This document shows, one piece after another, positions 22,454-34,859 of a stretch of 64,000 bases of DNA. The translations under genes and the position numbers were made by a program. Each line of letters starts with the position of its first letter. The stretch's first letter is position 1. The notes under the pieces are model-generated. The model did not search any database. It was not told where the DNA came from and was given only the letters and a program-made list of their open reading frames with translations. The DNA lies in assembly GCA_002946415.1 (NCBI GenBank), contig NJPS01000010.1:1240001-1304000 (forward strand). The letters are read 5' to 3'. Source of the stretch: Rutstroemia sp. NJR-2017a BVV2 (Eukaryota > Ascomycota > Leotiomycetes > Helotiales > Rutstroemiaceae).

Positions 22454-23689
22454 ATGGTTTCCCCTCATTCACCCGTCGACGATGTATTCGCCGATGGAGT
22501 CAAAGATAGCGACCTCGAACTCGGCATTGAGGAAATAGACGACGAGAAGGAACAGGCTATCCAAGATATTGGTTTCAAAGGTCGACTGAAGCATTTCACA
22601 TTCGCTTGGTACGCAGCGACGATGTCAACAGGAGGTGTAGCATTCACTATGTCGGTATTACCGCTCAACTCGCCTGCTATTATCACACTTGGAACGGCCC
22701 TGTTTGTCATCAACATCATGCTCTTCATAGGACTCACGAGTCTCATGATCGCTCGCTTTATCATCCATCCAGGGACATTAACACACGCTTTTACCAATCC
22801 GCACGAAGGGTTCTTTTTCGCTACATCAATGCTTACGATAGCTACCATGATCACAAATACAACAGCTTACGGTATTCCAAATTCCGGTCCATGGCTTATC
22901 GGTGCTCTAAGAATAGCATTCTGGACCTACACGATCGTTGCAACCGTTGTCGCCGTGGTCTACTACCACGTCCTGTTTATGGTCAAGAAACTCGTCATCA
23001 CCAATGTCTTGCCTGGATGGGTGCTTCCTATCTTCCCAGCAATGTTGGTCGGTACTCTTGCATCTGCCATTGCCAAAACACAACCTGCCGACGCCGCTGC
23101 AAATATGCTGATAGCCGGCTTCACATTCCAAGGACTGGGATTGATGGTTGCCATGATGATGTATGGTATCTACTTCGGTCGTCTCATGACATCTGGATTA
23201 CCTGTTGATGCATCTCGACCTGCCATGTTCATCGCAGTCGGGCCACCATCTTTCACAGCTCTTGCTTTGATCGGAATGGCTCAAGATGCTAAAATCACAG
23301 GAGCCTTCACCAGCTACATGCAGCTACCAGGCATTTCCAACCCAGATATGATCCCCGATCTATTACAAATCGGCGCTCTCCTTTCGGCCATCTTCCTTTG
23401 GATGCTTGCAACTTGGTTCTTCGCGATTGCCGTGTTTGCAGCTGTCGAAGCTATTCACCGGAATGACTTCCATCTCAACTGGTACGCATATGTTTTCCCA
23501 AATGTTGGCTACACAATTGCCACGATCAAGATCGGAGAACGATTAAACAGCACACCGATACTCGGTGTCGGAACAGGAATGGGGGTTGTCTTATTCCTGT
23601 TATGGATTGTGATTGTGTATGCACACATCAAGGCGGTCTATACAAGGATGATAATGTGGCCAGGAAAGGATGAAGATGCTCATCACTAA
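22454..23689 (+). CDS. SLAC1/TehA-family C4-dicarboxylate (malate) transporter, Mae1-like
   Basis: One uninterrupted 411-aa frame. A short acidic cytosolic N-terminus (residues 1-45) is followed by FKGRLKHFTFAWYAATMSTGGVAF, the typical start of the fungal TehA/voltage-dependent anion channel domain, and about ten membrane spans, among them ITLGTALFVINIMLFIGLTS, LLQIGALLSAIFLWMLATWF and a last span GVVLFLLWIVIVYAHI. Motifs such as WFAIAVFAA and FHLNWYAYVFPNVGYT match the malic acid transport proteins of fungi. The role is movement of malate or related dicarboxylates across the plasma membrane. It lies between two secreted CAZyme genes, transcribed away from the GH43 and toward the GH79. The lack of introns contrasts with most neighbours. 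Confidence 0.93.
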   Translation: MVSPHSPVDDVFADGVKDSDLELGIEEIDDEKEQAIQDIGFKGRLKHFTFAWYAATMSTGGVAFTMSVLPLNSPAIITLGTALFVINIMLFIGLTSLMIARFIIHPGTLTHAFTNPHEGFFFATSMLTIATMITNTTAYGIPNSGPWLIGALRIAFWTYTIVATVVAVVYYHVLFMVKKLVITNVLPGWVLPIFPAMLVGTLASAIAKTQPADAAANMLIAGFTFQGLGLMVAMMMYGIYFGRLMTSGLPVDASRPAMFIAVGPPSFTALALIGMAQDAKITGAFTSYMQLPGISNPDMIPDLLQIGALLSAIFLWMLATWFFAIAVFAAVEAIHRNDFHLNWYAYVFPNVGYTIATIKIGERLNSTPILGVGTGMGVVLFLLWIVIVYAHIKAVYTRMIMWPGKDEDAHH

Positions 23690-24788
23690 AATATTATTTA
23701 AAAAGCGTTAATTTCTTTTGGCAAGCGATCAGCAATGAGCTGTACATTCATTCTCTTTACAGCATAGCATATGGCACCATGACACATGGATTTGATGAGC
23801 ATCGGATAGCGGGCGTTATTAGAGGCATAGAGGGAATACCAAAAGTACACTGGTGCGGTGTACAACAGAACGGCCGAAATTTATCATGTAATTATCTACC
23901 ATCACCACAACAAATTTCTTTCTCTTTCAGAATATACAGATACCACAGGGTCCCTCACCACAACTCATAACTTTGCCCTTCCCATGTGATTTTGTGACCC
24001 TAGACATGCAGTGGCGTGGCAAACACATGGGCTCAGTATGTGGAAGACATTCTATGAAACAATACTAGTATTTTATTCCACATTTTTGATGAGGTGTCTC
24101 ACCAGTGAAAGGGGCTATATGTGAATTGTCAAACCACCAGTAGGCTCAAGCGTCCCGAGGAGTTCTAGAATATGCAAGCAGTTGGTCTGCTCATCCTTAT
24201 CAGAATTATTTTTGTCTCGCAAGAGATTTCTTTGTAGAGTGTCGCTCCGATTGGTGCTTAAGATTCAATATCGAGGCCAACTAGATCGATCAATTACATG
24301 CAGGTAAGCGACAATAAGGGATGTAGTCAGTACCGGACACCGGAGTACGCATTGCACAAATTATTTATAGATCTTATTTGCGGGAAAACACAAGTCTTCA
24401 ATTCTTAGTAATTAGTCCGAAGACCCTTTTTTTTCGTGTGCTGGATTGATTGATGTGCATCTCCAGATCATTTGTGCGGATAAATGTCAAAAGCCGATCT
24501 CCCCGCATCTGCAACTTCCTGTTTGATAGGCCTAGGAAATGGACCACATTATAGGCGGGGTGACGATGATCGGGGATGGAAAACCCGGGGTAATTGAGGC
24601 CGATGGAATCTTGAAAGATGCAATGCTACGTCCGGGGCTGGAGTGAGCTTTTCTCTGCAGGTACGGATGGAGTTGAGGGGTAACATAAGTATGATTTAAT
24701 ATATTTGGACGAGTTGTAGTCTCGAGGGCTGTTTCCATGTTTGGGTGAAAGGGACATCTTCGAAGTGAACCGAATAGTGCTCTGCAAA
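23690..24788. other. intergenic, no supported gene
   Basis: About 1.1 kb between the transporter stop and the GH79 start, both on the plus strand. No open frame with a signature. It carries the GH79 promoter. Confidence 0.5.
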
Positions 24789-26466
24789 ATGTTGTTCTCA
24801 ATGAAGACCTTTTGGGTACTTCTTCCACTGCTCGTAGAAGCAGCTACAGTCACTTACACAGTCCCATCGACTGCTCCTACCAGTGCAGCAAAACTTGCCC
24901 CAGCACCTGTTGGTTTGTCGTAAGTATTTCCCCGTCCTTCGGTTTGAAAAGGAAAACTGAAAACCTATCAGCTTCGAATTCTTCGCATACCCATCATATT
25001 TCACGAACGTCACTGCTACGAACCAATGTTTGAAGAATTTCCAATCGCTGAGTGGAACTTGGCCTCCGATTCGGATTGGAGGCACTACGCAGTATGCTTT
25101 TCCAGCTTCCAAGATGCTGGTGATGAAGAAGTACTGAAATGTCTATGATAGAGATCGCGCAACATATGATCCAGCTACAAGTGCATATGTAGTCTACACA
25201 GTGGCTTCTCCGACGGATGCTCCAGCTTCATTAACCTTTGGTTCTTCGTTAATGAAACTTGCTGCTACTTATGCTGGAACTGTCGTCTTAGGTATTTTTT
25301 CGTTCCTTCCAACTCTCCCTTCGAGCGGAAAACGAAGTCCTTGACGACTGATCCGTTGCAGGACTCAACCGTGGCCATAACAATATCACAAATACCATAC
25401 TTGCCGCCAAATCTGCGAAAAGCAGCATGGGAAATCTGAAAGCAATAGAACTAGGCAATGAACCTGAATGTAAATCTACCCTTTCGCAACTCATGTCGTC
25501 TCCATCACACCAACTTACCAATTTCTAGACTACTCTGGCGTCCAGCACATCGCCTCACCCTCTTGGTCCCCTGCTATCGACGCCGCATCCCAAAACAACT
25601 GGGATATACAGGTCGGCACCGCCCTCCAGACGACCAATATAATCCAAGCCGGCAACTCCAACTCCGCGCCACCCACCTGGGGAGCCGCCGAACTGATCGC
25701 CAGCGGCAACTCCACCGTCCGTCAATACGTCCGCGACTACGCGCATCACAACTACCCCGGCGGTACCCTCTCCACGCTCATGAGCCACAACACCATCGTC
25801 TCAAACCTCGCTCCCATCGGCACTGACGTCCTCGCTGCCACCGCTGTTGGGAAAGAATACGTACTTGGGGAGACCAACTCCGTCTCTGGCGGAGGAGCCG
25901 CGACTGTATCTCCGACTTTTGGTGCTGCTCTGTGGACCATGGATTATATACTGCGCAGCACGGTGCTCAACATTACCACCATCTACTTCCATCACGGAAC
26001 CATCGGCGCATGTTACTACTGCTGGTGGGGTCGCTACGATGCCGGGGCCCCTTACTACGGTGCATGGCTTGCGGTGAGCGCATTTGCCGGATCGTCATAT
26101 ATTTCGCAACTGGACACAGGAAGCACCAAATACGGAGCTTATGTGCTATATGATGCGGGGAAATTGCCAATCAAAGCAGTTTTGTATAATTCCGATTACT
26201 ACAACGGAACTGGAACGCGCGGATCGCAGAGTTTTGTGCTGGGAGGACTTACGGCGGGGAAACAGACGAAGACGAAGAGGTTGACGGCGAAGAGTGCGTT
26301 GAGTAGGGTTGATCAGGGGGAGAATCCGAGCTTTGGAGCCCAGACGGTTGCGAATGGGAGTTGTGTTGTTGGGGGGACGGAAACGTTTGAGGTTGGGAGT
26401 GTGGGGAGTAACGGGGTGGGAAGCTGGGTTGTTGGGGCTAGTGAGGCGGTTTTGGTTTATTTCTGA
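24789..26466 (+). CDS. GH79 beta-glucuronidase-like secreted enzyme
   Basis: Five exons, 24789-24919, 24972-25091, 25152-25291, 25362-25469 and 25529-26466, give 478 aa. Two in-frame ATGs (24789, 24801) are possible starts; both precede the signal peptide (FWVLLPLLVEAATV). The body is a GH79 catalytic barrel: GLSFEFFAYPSYF, PPIRIGGTTQDRATYDP, IELGNEPEY with the acid/base glutamate at about E164, and VLGETNSVSGGG with the probable nucleophile at about E281. A C-terminal beta-domain then runs to the stop (YDAGKLPIKAVLYNSDYYNG and on). Fungal members release glucuronic acid or its 4-O-methyl form from arabinogalactan or related polymers. N-glycosylation sites are frequent. The gene looks intact. 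Confidence 0.92.
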
Positions 26467-27394
26467 GGAGGGAAGGAAGATCTACCAAGTAGGGACAGAA
26501 ATGTCTGAAGAGAATTGTGGGAGAGAATTGGTGGCTTGTAGAGGAGGGAACTTGCCATGTAGATATCAGAATATGATTGAGAGCTACATCCAGTCATACA
26601 GATAGATGCCTGCGGAACAAACAAGCAAACGAATACAACAACGTATACACAATCCAAATTCGCCATCCAGGCAAAAAAATATATAGTATCCCATAGCACT
26701 CATCATCAAACACTATACAACACACCGGACATATAACCTGAGTGCAATCACTCACCTCTAGTCTGCAACCCTAACGGCTAGCTTACCAAATCCCACACAA
26801 TCCGGCATTCTCACAGTCACAGCGCATGGTCACTATTCACTCCGATTTTACATTAACTTCATAACGCATCCAAGATTATCTCAACCAATTTTATCCCAAG
26901 AGTGATATCAAAAAAGAGAAAAATGAAGAAAAAATTTTCCCCCTAAACCCTATGTCTCCACTACCATAAGCCTAAGATTACACTACACCACTGATATCCA
27001 CACCACATCAAACATACAAAAATTCACTGCAAAGTGAATTTCAATTGCGAAGAAAATCAGTAAATGTGATTCTAAAAGCATCATCCTGTCCTCAAAAATC
27101 CCAAAAAATAGTCCCATCAACGCAGAATCCCATTCCAATACCCCCGTATATCCTCACCCTCCAAATGTCACATGACTCACCCCCCTTCTTCCTCCCCCCA
27201 ACTCCCGCTTAAACTTCTAAATGACCGTCAATTATATACACTCCACTCCGTCTTTCATTCCATACCATCCCCTCTAATACAATCCTCTTCCCTCTCTAAC
27301 CCCATATTAAGATAACAGCAAAAAATATCAAAAAGATCTCTTCTTCCTTCTACAAGTTTAAAAAAAAATTATGCAAAAAATATGCAAAAATAAA
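26467..27394. other. intergenic, AT-rich
   Basis: Between the GH79 stop and the tRNA. The stretch 26880-27380 is AT-rich with A-runs and C-runs and no open frame of interest. The end next to the tRNA supplies its T-rich terminator on the minus strand. Confidence 0.55.
27386..27390 (-). terminator. Pol III T-run terminator of tRNA-Ile
   Basis: Five T residues on the minus strand begin four bases past the tRNA 3' end, with a further run of six T at 27375-27380. This is the usual Pol III stop signal. Confidence 0.75.
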
Positions 27395-27490
27395 TGGTCA
27401 CTACGAGGGTCGAACTCGCGACTTCGGCGTTATCAAGATGCGAAGGCATCGTTATTAGCACCGCACTCTAACCAACTGAGTTAAGCGACC
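27395..27490 (-). tRNA. tRNA-Ile (anticodon AAT) with a 22-nt intron
   Basis: On the minus strand the acceptor stem GGTCGCT pairs with AGTGACC and leaves discriminator A. The D arm has the A-box-like CTCAGTTGGTTAGAG. The anticodon stem CGGTG/CGCCG (one T-G pair) encloses loop CTAATAA, giving anticodon AAT. A 22-nt intron sits after position 37, the canonical place. The T arm holds GGTTCGA-type sequence (GAGTTCGACCCTC). Without the intron the tRNA is 74 nt. It decodes ATT and ATC. Confidence 0.95.
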
Positions 27491-30400
27491 TGTGGTTGTT
27501 GTAGAGGATATGGTGTTAATTCGGAACATATACTATGAAATGTTGAGAAGTTTGGGAATCTGTGGTACTGGCTAAGGTTGTGAGTTTGATACTTGTAGTG
27601 ACTGTTTCTTTTTTGGGTTTTTTGGATGAAGGTTGTTGGGGGTTGTATTAGGTGGAGAGGGTGATGGGGAGGAGGTGGTGGGTGATGATGGGGGATTGGA
27701 GGTGGAGTTGATGGATATGTGAAGAGTCTGAAGACAGTGATGGGGAGAGCGGACGAGGGGAAGAGACGGATTGATTGAATGTTAGACCGGGTAGATGTCT
27801 GCTTTATTTCAAGGCTGGTGTGATTGAAACATACCAAGAAGCCTTCAACGTCGACATATTCTCCGTCTCTCATGACTTCGCCCTTCTATCCATCAATCAA
27901 CATTCTATCGCTGCCTATCCACCCCATGATCTCTGTCGGTAGTTGAACGCTATATAACTATCGAAGCTAGAGTTTCCCTGGTGATATATAGAGCGGAGAC
28001 TGGGAGGAGGATACCATAGGGTGCAGGAAATGAAGATAATGGATACCTCACTCTGATTGCAGATAGTGGAAGCTTACATGCTATGATGTGATACAATATA
28101 GATGTCAAACGTCCAAGTTCTCTCTTCCATGAGGTAGCCCTAGAATGAATGGCTCGAGGAGCGAACGCCAAATTCATACGTGCGTGGCAGGAGCAGAGGG
28201 AAAGTAAGAGATAGATGCTGCGTTGCTAAGTGCAGTACTGGACGGGAACAGTAGCTGAGATATAGGGTTGAGTAGTAGTTCGGGCGGGATATGACGTCCA
28301 GTCAGCCAGGAGAAAGAGCAGTAGACGATACAGTACCTGGATTTGGAAACAACTAAGTCGTGTATACTTATTGGCACCAACCAATGCTGCACATATACGA
28401 TATTGCATACGGTATATATCATCTGAGTTACTATCCTTAGACACTGGATGTTGTGAAGACGAAGTGTACCAGAGCTCTGAATGTTAAGCACTAGAGCTTG
28501 TAGCTGAGGAGGCAAGCAAGTCTTTGAATGATGTCGAGTGGGATCATGAAGCTTGAAATGTAGAAAAATGACATGAGAGTAAGTTGTTTGTAGGCCTGTT
28601 GAGCTTATAGTTCTTTTGGACAGTCCTATATCGGTATGATAGGGATGAAGTTGCAGTCAAGGTCGAAGTGTAGAGTGACGGATGAGAAGAGAGTCAGGTC
28701 ACTGCACGATGTAGATGGTTTAACAGTAGTCTGTCTGCAACGCGGCGGAGGTAGATACTCCGTCTCATCCCTGGGAATAGGAGCAAAGAATCGATCGATG
28801 TAGGCGGTGATGTTACAAAAATGATGGTGTAGAATCATAGAAAGAAGCAAAGATAGTGATGTGATATGATGCGATGTTTTGCTGTGTCATGTTATGCTGA
28901 GAACGTCATATTGAAGAATTTATGAGCGGAGCGACGTTGAAGTGTCTTGGATCTGTTTGCCTCACGATGTATTTCATGTTAGTTGCAGCAGTAGGTAACT
29001 GAAGAAGCTGGTGAAGTGTGAGACAGTATGATGTGATCTGACGGTTGCATGCAGTAGGGAGTCGTTTGTGCTCTGGAGAAGTGTGGGTGAGATATTCTTG
29101 GATTGTATTCATCGACGGACGGCGGCAGTATGTCAAGTAATATGCAAGAGAGGATGATGAATAGACAGAAGTAAGAGCAGAAGGTCTTGTATGTATTATG
29201 ATAATGACATTGAGAACCATTAGTGAAAGATATAATCATAAATCTCGACCTCGATGTAGCGTCCCATCAGACAGTGAAAGGCGTCGAGTCCGCACTGTAC
29301 CAGAGACAGAGCTCGATTCGTTATTCCGGGCTAACAATCGCGATAGGAGTGTTGATGAAGCCTTGAGTAAGTCGTACAAACGTCCACCGTATCATTGGGT
29401 GCCTCTTCGTCACCAATTCTAGAACAAAGCTCAAGATCTAATATACTCCATTTACGAGACGGATAGGAGTAGAAAAGGCATGTAACATGACGCGAGTAGG
29501 AGCAGAAAGCGATATATCACTTATGAGCATTAAATATGCCAAGCCTCTCGATGATTCCGTCATCGTGCTGTAGGCATTCCCATCCTTCTCAGCCACCAAC
29601 CATTCCCCAAACCTCTAAACATATCCAAGTCCATCTGATTCTCGACCCTCACCAAACAATCTAGACTTAAGGATCTCCCTTTTTCGAGCCTCCAAAACAT
29701 CATAATGCATCTACCCGATCTCCCCCCTATTATTCAATTCGCATTTTGTTGCTCATCTCAACGCCGCCAAACCTGTTTTTTTTGCACCCTTTATGAAGTT
29801 TAAATCAAGGAAATGCATTGAGATATGCAACAAAGGCTTCTGTCTTCAGAGATTACTCGCAGCAGAGAAGGACGGGAACAAGCACTTGCTGCTGTGACTT
29901 CACATGTCTTTGTTTTATGCATTCCAGGTTTTTCCAATTGGAAGATAATGACGAGAGGGGTGTCGATGACGTGGGGGTAGAATGTACCTGAGTATAAGAA
30001 GTCGAAAGTATCTAGGTCGGTGGAAGTAAGATCGTAGTTTGTCATTGAAAGTCTGCAATCAGTACAGCTGCTTCAACATACCAGAAACTTGAGTCCTAAA
30101 GGATACCTCATTCCGTGGATCGCTCTCGAAATATAGTAGAGTACGAGTCTCAAAAAGTTCGATATCCGAGAATGTATCAACTCCAGACAAACCATGGCCT
30201 TGCCTGATATCATTCACATGATCTCGGAACCCCCCTTTTAAAATCCAGATTCAGATCCAGGTACAGGAACAACGAGCAGGAACACAGAACCCGAACCAAT
30301 ATCTCGAGCTGTCTTGTTCTCTCTTTGTCTTCTCTGATGTTCTGTCTTTCCAAGATTTTTCATGATCATCGCCAGGATCTGCGCACAGTAAAAGCCTGGA

Positions 30401-31451
30401 CCCTGCCGAAAGTATTTCAAGGCACAAGCAAACGGTCTCCCGATAATAATCCGGACGGACTTCCCGATCCGGCAACACCGTTCAGAGGCTCACGCTTTCA
30501 GTTTGCCCGTTCAGCATTGGATGTCGATCAGATCGGTCGTTGTGAATAAGGTGCATGAGGAGTTGGGTATACTAGGTCCTTTTTCCTACTCTACTTGGTG
30601 CTTAACTTTTCCCCCTACCACGCCCGTGGTTCGGGACCTAGAATCGGGACTTACGGTAGGGACGATCACAGATTGCGCGGCTCGTACGCCAACTTTCTAC
30701 GAAGCAGGACTACTTTTTCGTCGTCCTCACACCAGGAGACAGACGGTGGATAGGTTCTTGTTAGCTGCAGGCTAGATACCAATATCACCCAAAATCTGTA
30801 GGTACCGGACCCCTAACGCCATCCCGCATCCCACTCTCCAGTCTCCGCTCTCCGCCAAAGTTTTCCCACACTTTCCACAAAACATTCGAGGAGTCCCCAT
30901 TTCGGCCGAAAATCTTGCTCCTCTATTCTCCACCGTCTTTGCCGTTCGGTCCGATAGCTCTGTTCACGCATACAGCAGCGGAGAGTCGACAGACGCCCGG
31001 TTGGTAACGTTTCCTTGAAAGATTTTGCTTGCCTGCAGGATGATGGACACGGTGGCCGGCGCGCTTGTAGGAGGAATGAGTTTTACAAGGATAGACATAA
31101 GATTTCCCTTATCCGTCGTCGGGCAGCTTATCCGACTCACCGTTGTGGCACAGAAGCACAGGGCAGAGCAAGGCATGGCATATAGCACAGGGCAGACGTT
31201 GCGTCATATTACTCGTGATTTTATTTTGCTTGCTTTACGCGGGTGCGACAGAAAGCTTCACAGAGCCGCGATGAAATAGTAATCTTGTATATCGTACGGA
31301 GGTACAACCAGCAAGTTCTTCAGAGTCTTTCGGATATGGCGCTGTGGCACCGAGCCTGGGAGATGAAAGAACTCTAAAACCTAGGGACCACTTGCACGGC
31401 AAGTAGTTTCTACCCCACTTAATGTGGGAAGAAGTACTACCAAACGTACGG

Positions 31452-32319
31452 TGTTAGAGTGAAGCCCGATGTATCGAAACACAATATACATAGTAAATGG
31501 ATATCTTAAGGATAACCAATCACGCATCTATCTCCGATTACTCGTAGGCCGTGAGCCTGTAAGAGCAGAAGACGCCCCTCATACGCTCTATTCGTCTATT
31601 CAACCTGTAAAAAGTGGCGCGCCAAGTGGTGGAATCAAGCATTGCAAGATGTGGAAGCAGTGGCGTTGCTTCTTTCGAGACGGCATATCATCGAGAATAG
31701 GATTTCATCTAGTATAATGCTTGATTCCATGACCGCCGAGTCAACGGTGGGAATATTGTATACTTGGTATACCGTATATAAAATTCTATGACGATAAAAG
31801 AGTGAATAGCACCATCATCCTCTCACACGACGTGAAAAAACTCCAACTGTGCTTACGAAGTATATCTTTACGAGCCAAAACCGATACACAAACCCCGGAC
31901 TCAACGTCACCACCTCTGCAACATGACGATCGCTCCGTGTGGAGTACATCAAACTACCTGGAGTCCTGGGCTAGTCAACGTAGACCCGATGTAACCTCCT
32001 AGCCGTAGGTACAGTAAGCTACGACCCTTCGATCTGCTTAAGCTAGACACAAGTACGCTGAGCGTATAGAGAACGGCGAGTAATTGATGCTTGGAGTCTA
32101 GAAGTACAGAACAGCGACGGAGCAATCAATCCTTCAAATAAAGTAAATAGAACAATACAACTATCAGCGAAGCTTCGAAGCCCTGCTTGACATGAATCTA
32201 GAAACAGTTTTCCTATCCTATACGCATCGGAGTTCGGCTCGCTAGACGCTCTTCGTCGCGATAGTCCCGCGACCAAAATTCTCGAGACAACGCTTTCGCA
32301 TCCTAAAATCGGCCTAACA
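31452..32319. mobile_element. Possible solo LTR (about 868 bp)
   Basis: The segment starts TGTTAG and ends CTAACA, a 6-bp perfect terminal inverted repeat of the TG...CA type used by LTR retrotransposons. Its interior has a polyadenylation-like AATAAAG near 32138 and no protein-coding frame, as expected of an LTR. A 5-bp target duplication is not evident (flanks GTACGG and ATCGGC share only CGG), so this is tentative. Strand and family are not determined. Confidence 0.25.
31630..31729. repeat. 14-bp perfect inverted repeat with 72-bp spacer
   Basis: TGGAATCAAGCATT at 31630-31643 is the exact reverse complement of the 14 bases at 31716-31729. It could form a long hairpin. It lies within the possible LTR. 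Confidence 0.6.
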
Positions 32320-32940
32320 ATCGGCCCCCCCGCTGCAGTGATCTAGTATCGATTGTTCCCATGGGGAGTTTAGAAAATATGGGTAACGTTAAGAGGTTGG
32401 GTCCAACACCTGACTTACAAATGGGAGAGGAAGGGTAAGGCCAGACAGGGCAGGGCCCGTTATGACGTACCATCCCAGACCCGACTCATACGAGAAATCT
32501 GGACAGGATTCGAATTTCTAACAAAACACTGGATTTCTCCTGCAGAACTGGAAAACATGAAAGATGTGAAGGTGCATTCGACCCCGCCTCAGCGCTCCGT
32601 TAGTTAGTCCCTTCCCCGTGCTATATCATGGTGCACTTGTACGTAGGAAGTAACTATCGGCGAAAGTATAACTTGTTGTTCCCTCCCTCCATATCAAACC
32701 TTTTTCTCCAATTCTCTCCAACATTTCTCATTCATTAATCATTGTTGAATTTCGAAAAGAGGTTAAGGAGCATTCAGCATTGCTTTGCATACAGTTAATC
32801 ATCTTCTATTCTAATGATAGATATCACACTTGTATGATATATTGTTGTAGGTCTTCCCCTCCACGAACCGCTCGGGTCTGCATTGCCGAACGACGACTAA
32901 CCACCACCACCTAACAGTATAGAAATAATCCATAATCAAA

Positions 32941-34859
32941 ATGGCCGCCAGCAATCCGCCGCAGGCCAGATTGAACAAGAACCATGAATCAATCGACTCC
33001 GAAGCTTCATCCTCAACCAAAGCAGGAGAACTCTCCGACCACGAAGCCAATCACGAGAATGTCGAACACACCGCACCTAACCCGCTTCCACATTCAAATG
33101 CCCACGCACATTGGCCTTCCGGCGACGCCCCAGTAACCAAGGTCAAATCTCCCGATATGATCGAAATCACAGAAGAAGACTGTTGGGATCAATTGGGATA
33201 TTCCTTCCCAACATACAAGAAATGGACGATCCTATCCATCATCTTCTTGGTGCAGGTTTCCATGAACTTCAATACGAGTTTGTACTCCAATGCCATTGGT
33301 GGTATCTCGGAGGAGTTCGGCGTCAGTGAGCAAGGTGCCCGAGCTGGTGCTATGATTTTCTTGGTTCTGTATGCGTTCGGTTGTGAGCTGTGGGCGCCGT
33401 GGTCAGAGGAGCTGGGACGCAAACCTATTTTGCAGGCCTCGTTGTTCTTGGTCAACATCTGGCAGCTTCCTGTTGCACTTGCTCCTAATTTCGCATCGGT
33501 CATGGTTGGTCGTGCGCTCGGTGGTCTTTCCTCGGCTGGCGGCTCCGTCACTTTAGGTATGATTGCCGATATGTGGGAACCGGATGACCAGCAATACGCT
33601 GTCGCATTCGTGGTTTTCTCTTCGGTCGGTGGAAGTGTTCTCGGTCCTGTAGTCGGTGGTTTCGTCGAGGCTTTCCTACCATGGAGATGGAATATCTGGA
33701 TTCAACTTATCTTCGGTGGCTTCGTACAGATCCTCCATTTAATTTGCGTGCCCGAGACGAGAACTACTATCATGATGGACCACATCGCAAAGAAGAGGCG
33801 AAAGTCTGGCGAGAACCCCAACCTTTATGGACCAAACGAAATTACACCTTTCCGCGAACGTTTCTCAGCAAAGGAGATCCTGATCACCTGGGTCAGACCA
33901 TTCAAGATGTTCTTGACTGAACCAATTGTCTTGACTTTGAGTTTGCTTTCCGGTTTCTCTGACGCTCTTATCTTCATGTTCATCCAATCTTTCGCTCTCG
34001 TCTACAAGCAATGGGGCTTCGGCACTGTAGAGCTCGGTCTCTCCTTCATTCCAATTCTTGTTGGATACTTCATCGCCTGGTTCGCCTTTATCCCCGCCAT
34101 CAAACGCAACATCCACGAGCGCCGCACCAAGCCTGATGACGAACACGCACAATACGAATCTAGACTTTGGTTCTTGCTCTACGCTGCTCCATGCCTGCCA
34201 ATCGGGTTGATCGGTTTCGCCTGGACATCCACCGGCCCACCATTGCCTTGGATTGCGTCCTCGATCTTCGCCGCTATTGTGGGAATCGCCAATTATAGTA
34301 TCTACATGGCAACTATCGATTATATGATCTGTGCTTACGGACCATATTCTGCTTCGGCCACCGGTGGAAATGGATGGTCAAGAGATTTCTTGGCGGGTGT
34401 CTTGACTATTCCCGCTACACCTTTCTTCCAAAGTAAGCTTTGCCCCTTCCTGACATCACTCCTACCATATACTGACTCTTTCATCTAGACATCGGATCAA
34501 AACCTCTCGCATATGCCTCCACAATTCTCTTCTGCATCTCCTTCATCCTCGTCATCGCGGTCTACGTCATTTACTGGAAAGGACCAGTTCTCCGCAAACG
34601 ATCTCCATTCGCGCAACAGCTTTCCGACGCCAGAGAAGCACGAGGCGAACCCCGAGTAGAGAAGCTAGACGGGCCGAAAGTCACCAGAATGCCGACTGGA
34701 TCTCGAGCAAACTCTTTCGCTCGCAGTCAGCAGAACTTGAGACTTAGACAAGCGATGGGTAGCAATCCAAATAGTCGCAACAATAGCAGACTTAATAGCA
34801 GAGCGAACAGTAGGAGGAATAGTATGGAGGGGATGCATGAGAAGACTGAGGCAAACTAA
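32941..34859 (+). CDS. MFS transporter (DHA1-like, polyamine/drug type)
   Basis: Two exons, 32941-34432 and 34489-34859, give 620 aa; the intron has a GTAAGC donor and TAG acceptor and splits one Asn codon. A hydrophilic N-terminus of about 95 residues is followed by 12 predicted spans. MFS landmarks include the motif-A-type loop WSEELGRKPIL after TM2, GRALGGLSSAGGSVTLG in TM4 and VLGPVVGGFVEAFLPWRWNIW in TM5, with a central loop before TM7. The long basic C-terminal tail (residues about 540-620) is rich in Ser, Asn and Arg (NSRNNSRLNSRANSRRNS), likely a phosphorylated cytosolic tail. The pattern is that of fungal DHA1 exporters of polyamines or drugs. Substrate unknown. Confidence 0.9.

Larger units (their letters stand above)
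27491..32940. other. 5.4-kb gene-poor stretch
   Basis: Many short frames on both strands, none above 130 codons and none with a signature. A minus-strand stretch at 27835-28180 contains a few splice-like sites, but I could not build a closed model. The right part (31452-32319) has the outline of a solo LTR, listed separately. The last 300 bp are the promoter of the MFS gene. No tRNA beyond the one at 27395. Confidence 0.45.

Noticed and set aside
27835..28180. Minus-strand splice-like pieces next to the tRNA
   Set aside because: Donor and acceptor candidates exist, but no combination stays open in phase, and no motif is recognisable.
32500..32550. GGATTCGAATTTC resembling a tRNA T-loop
   Set aside because: No matching D arm, anticodon arm or acceptor stem lies at the right distances.
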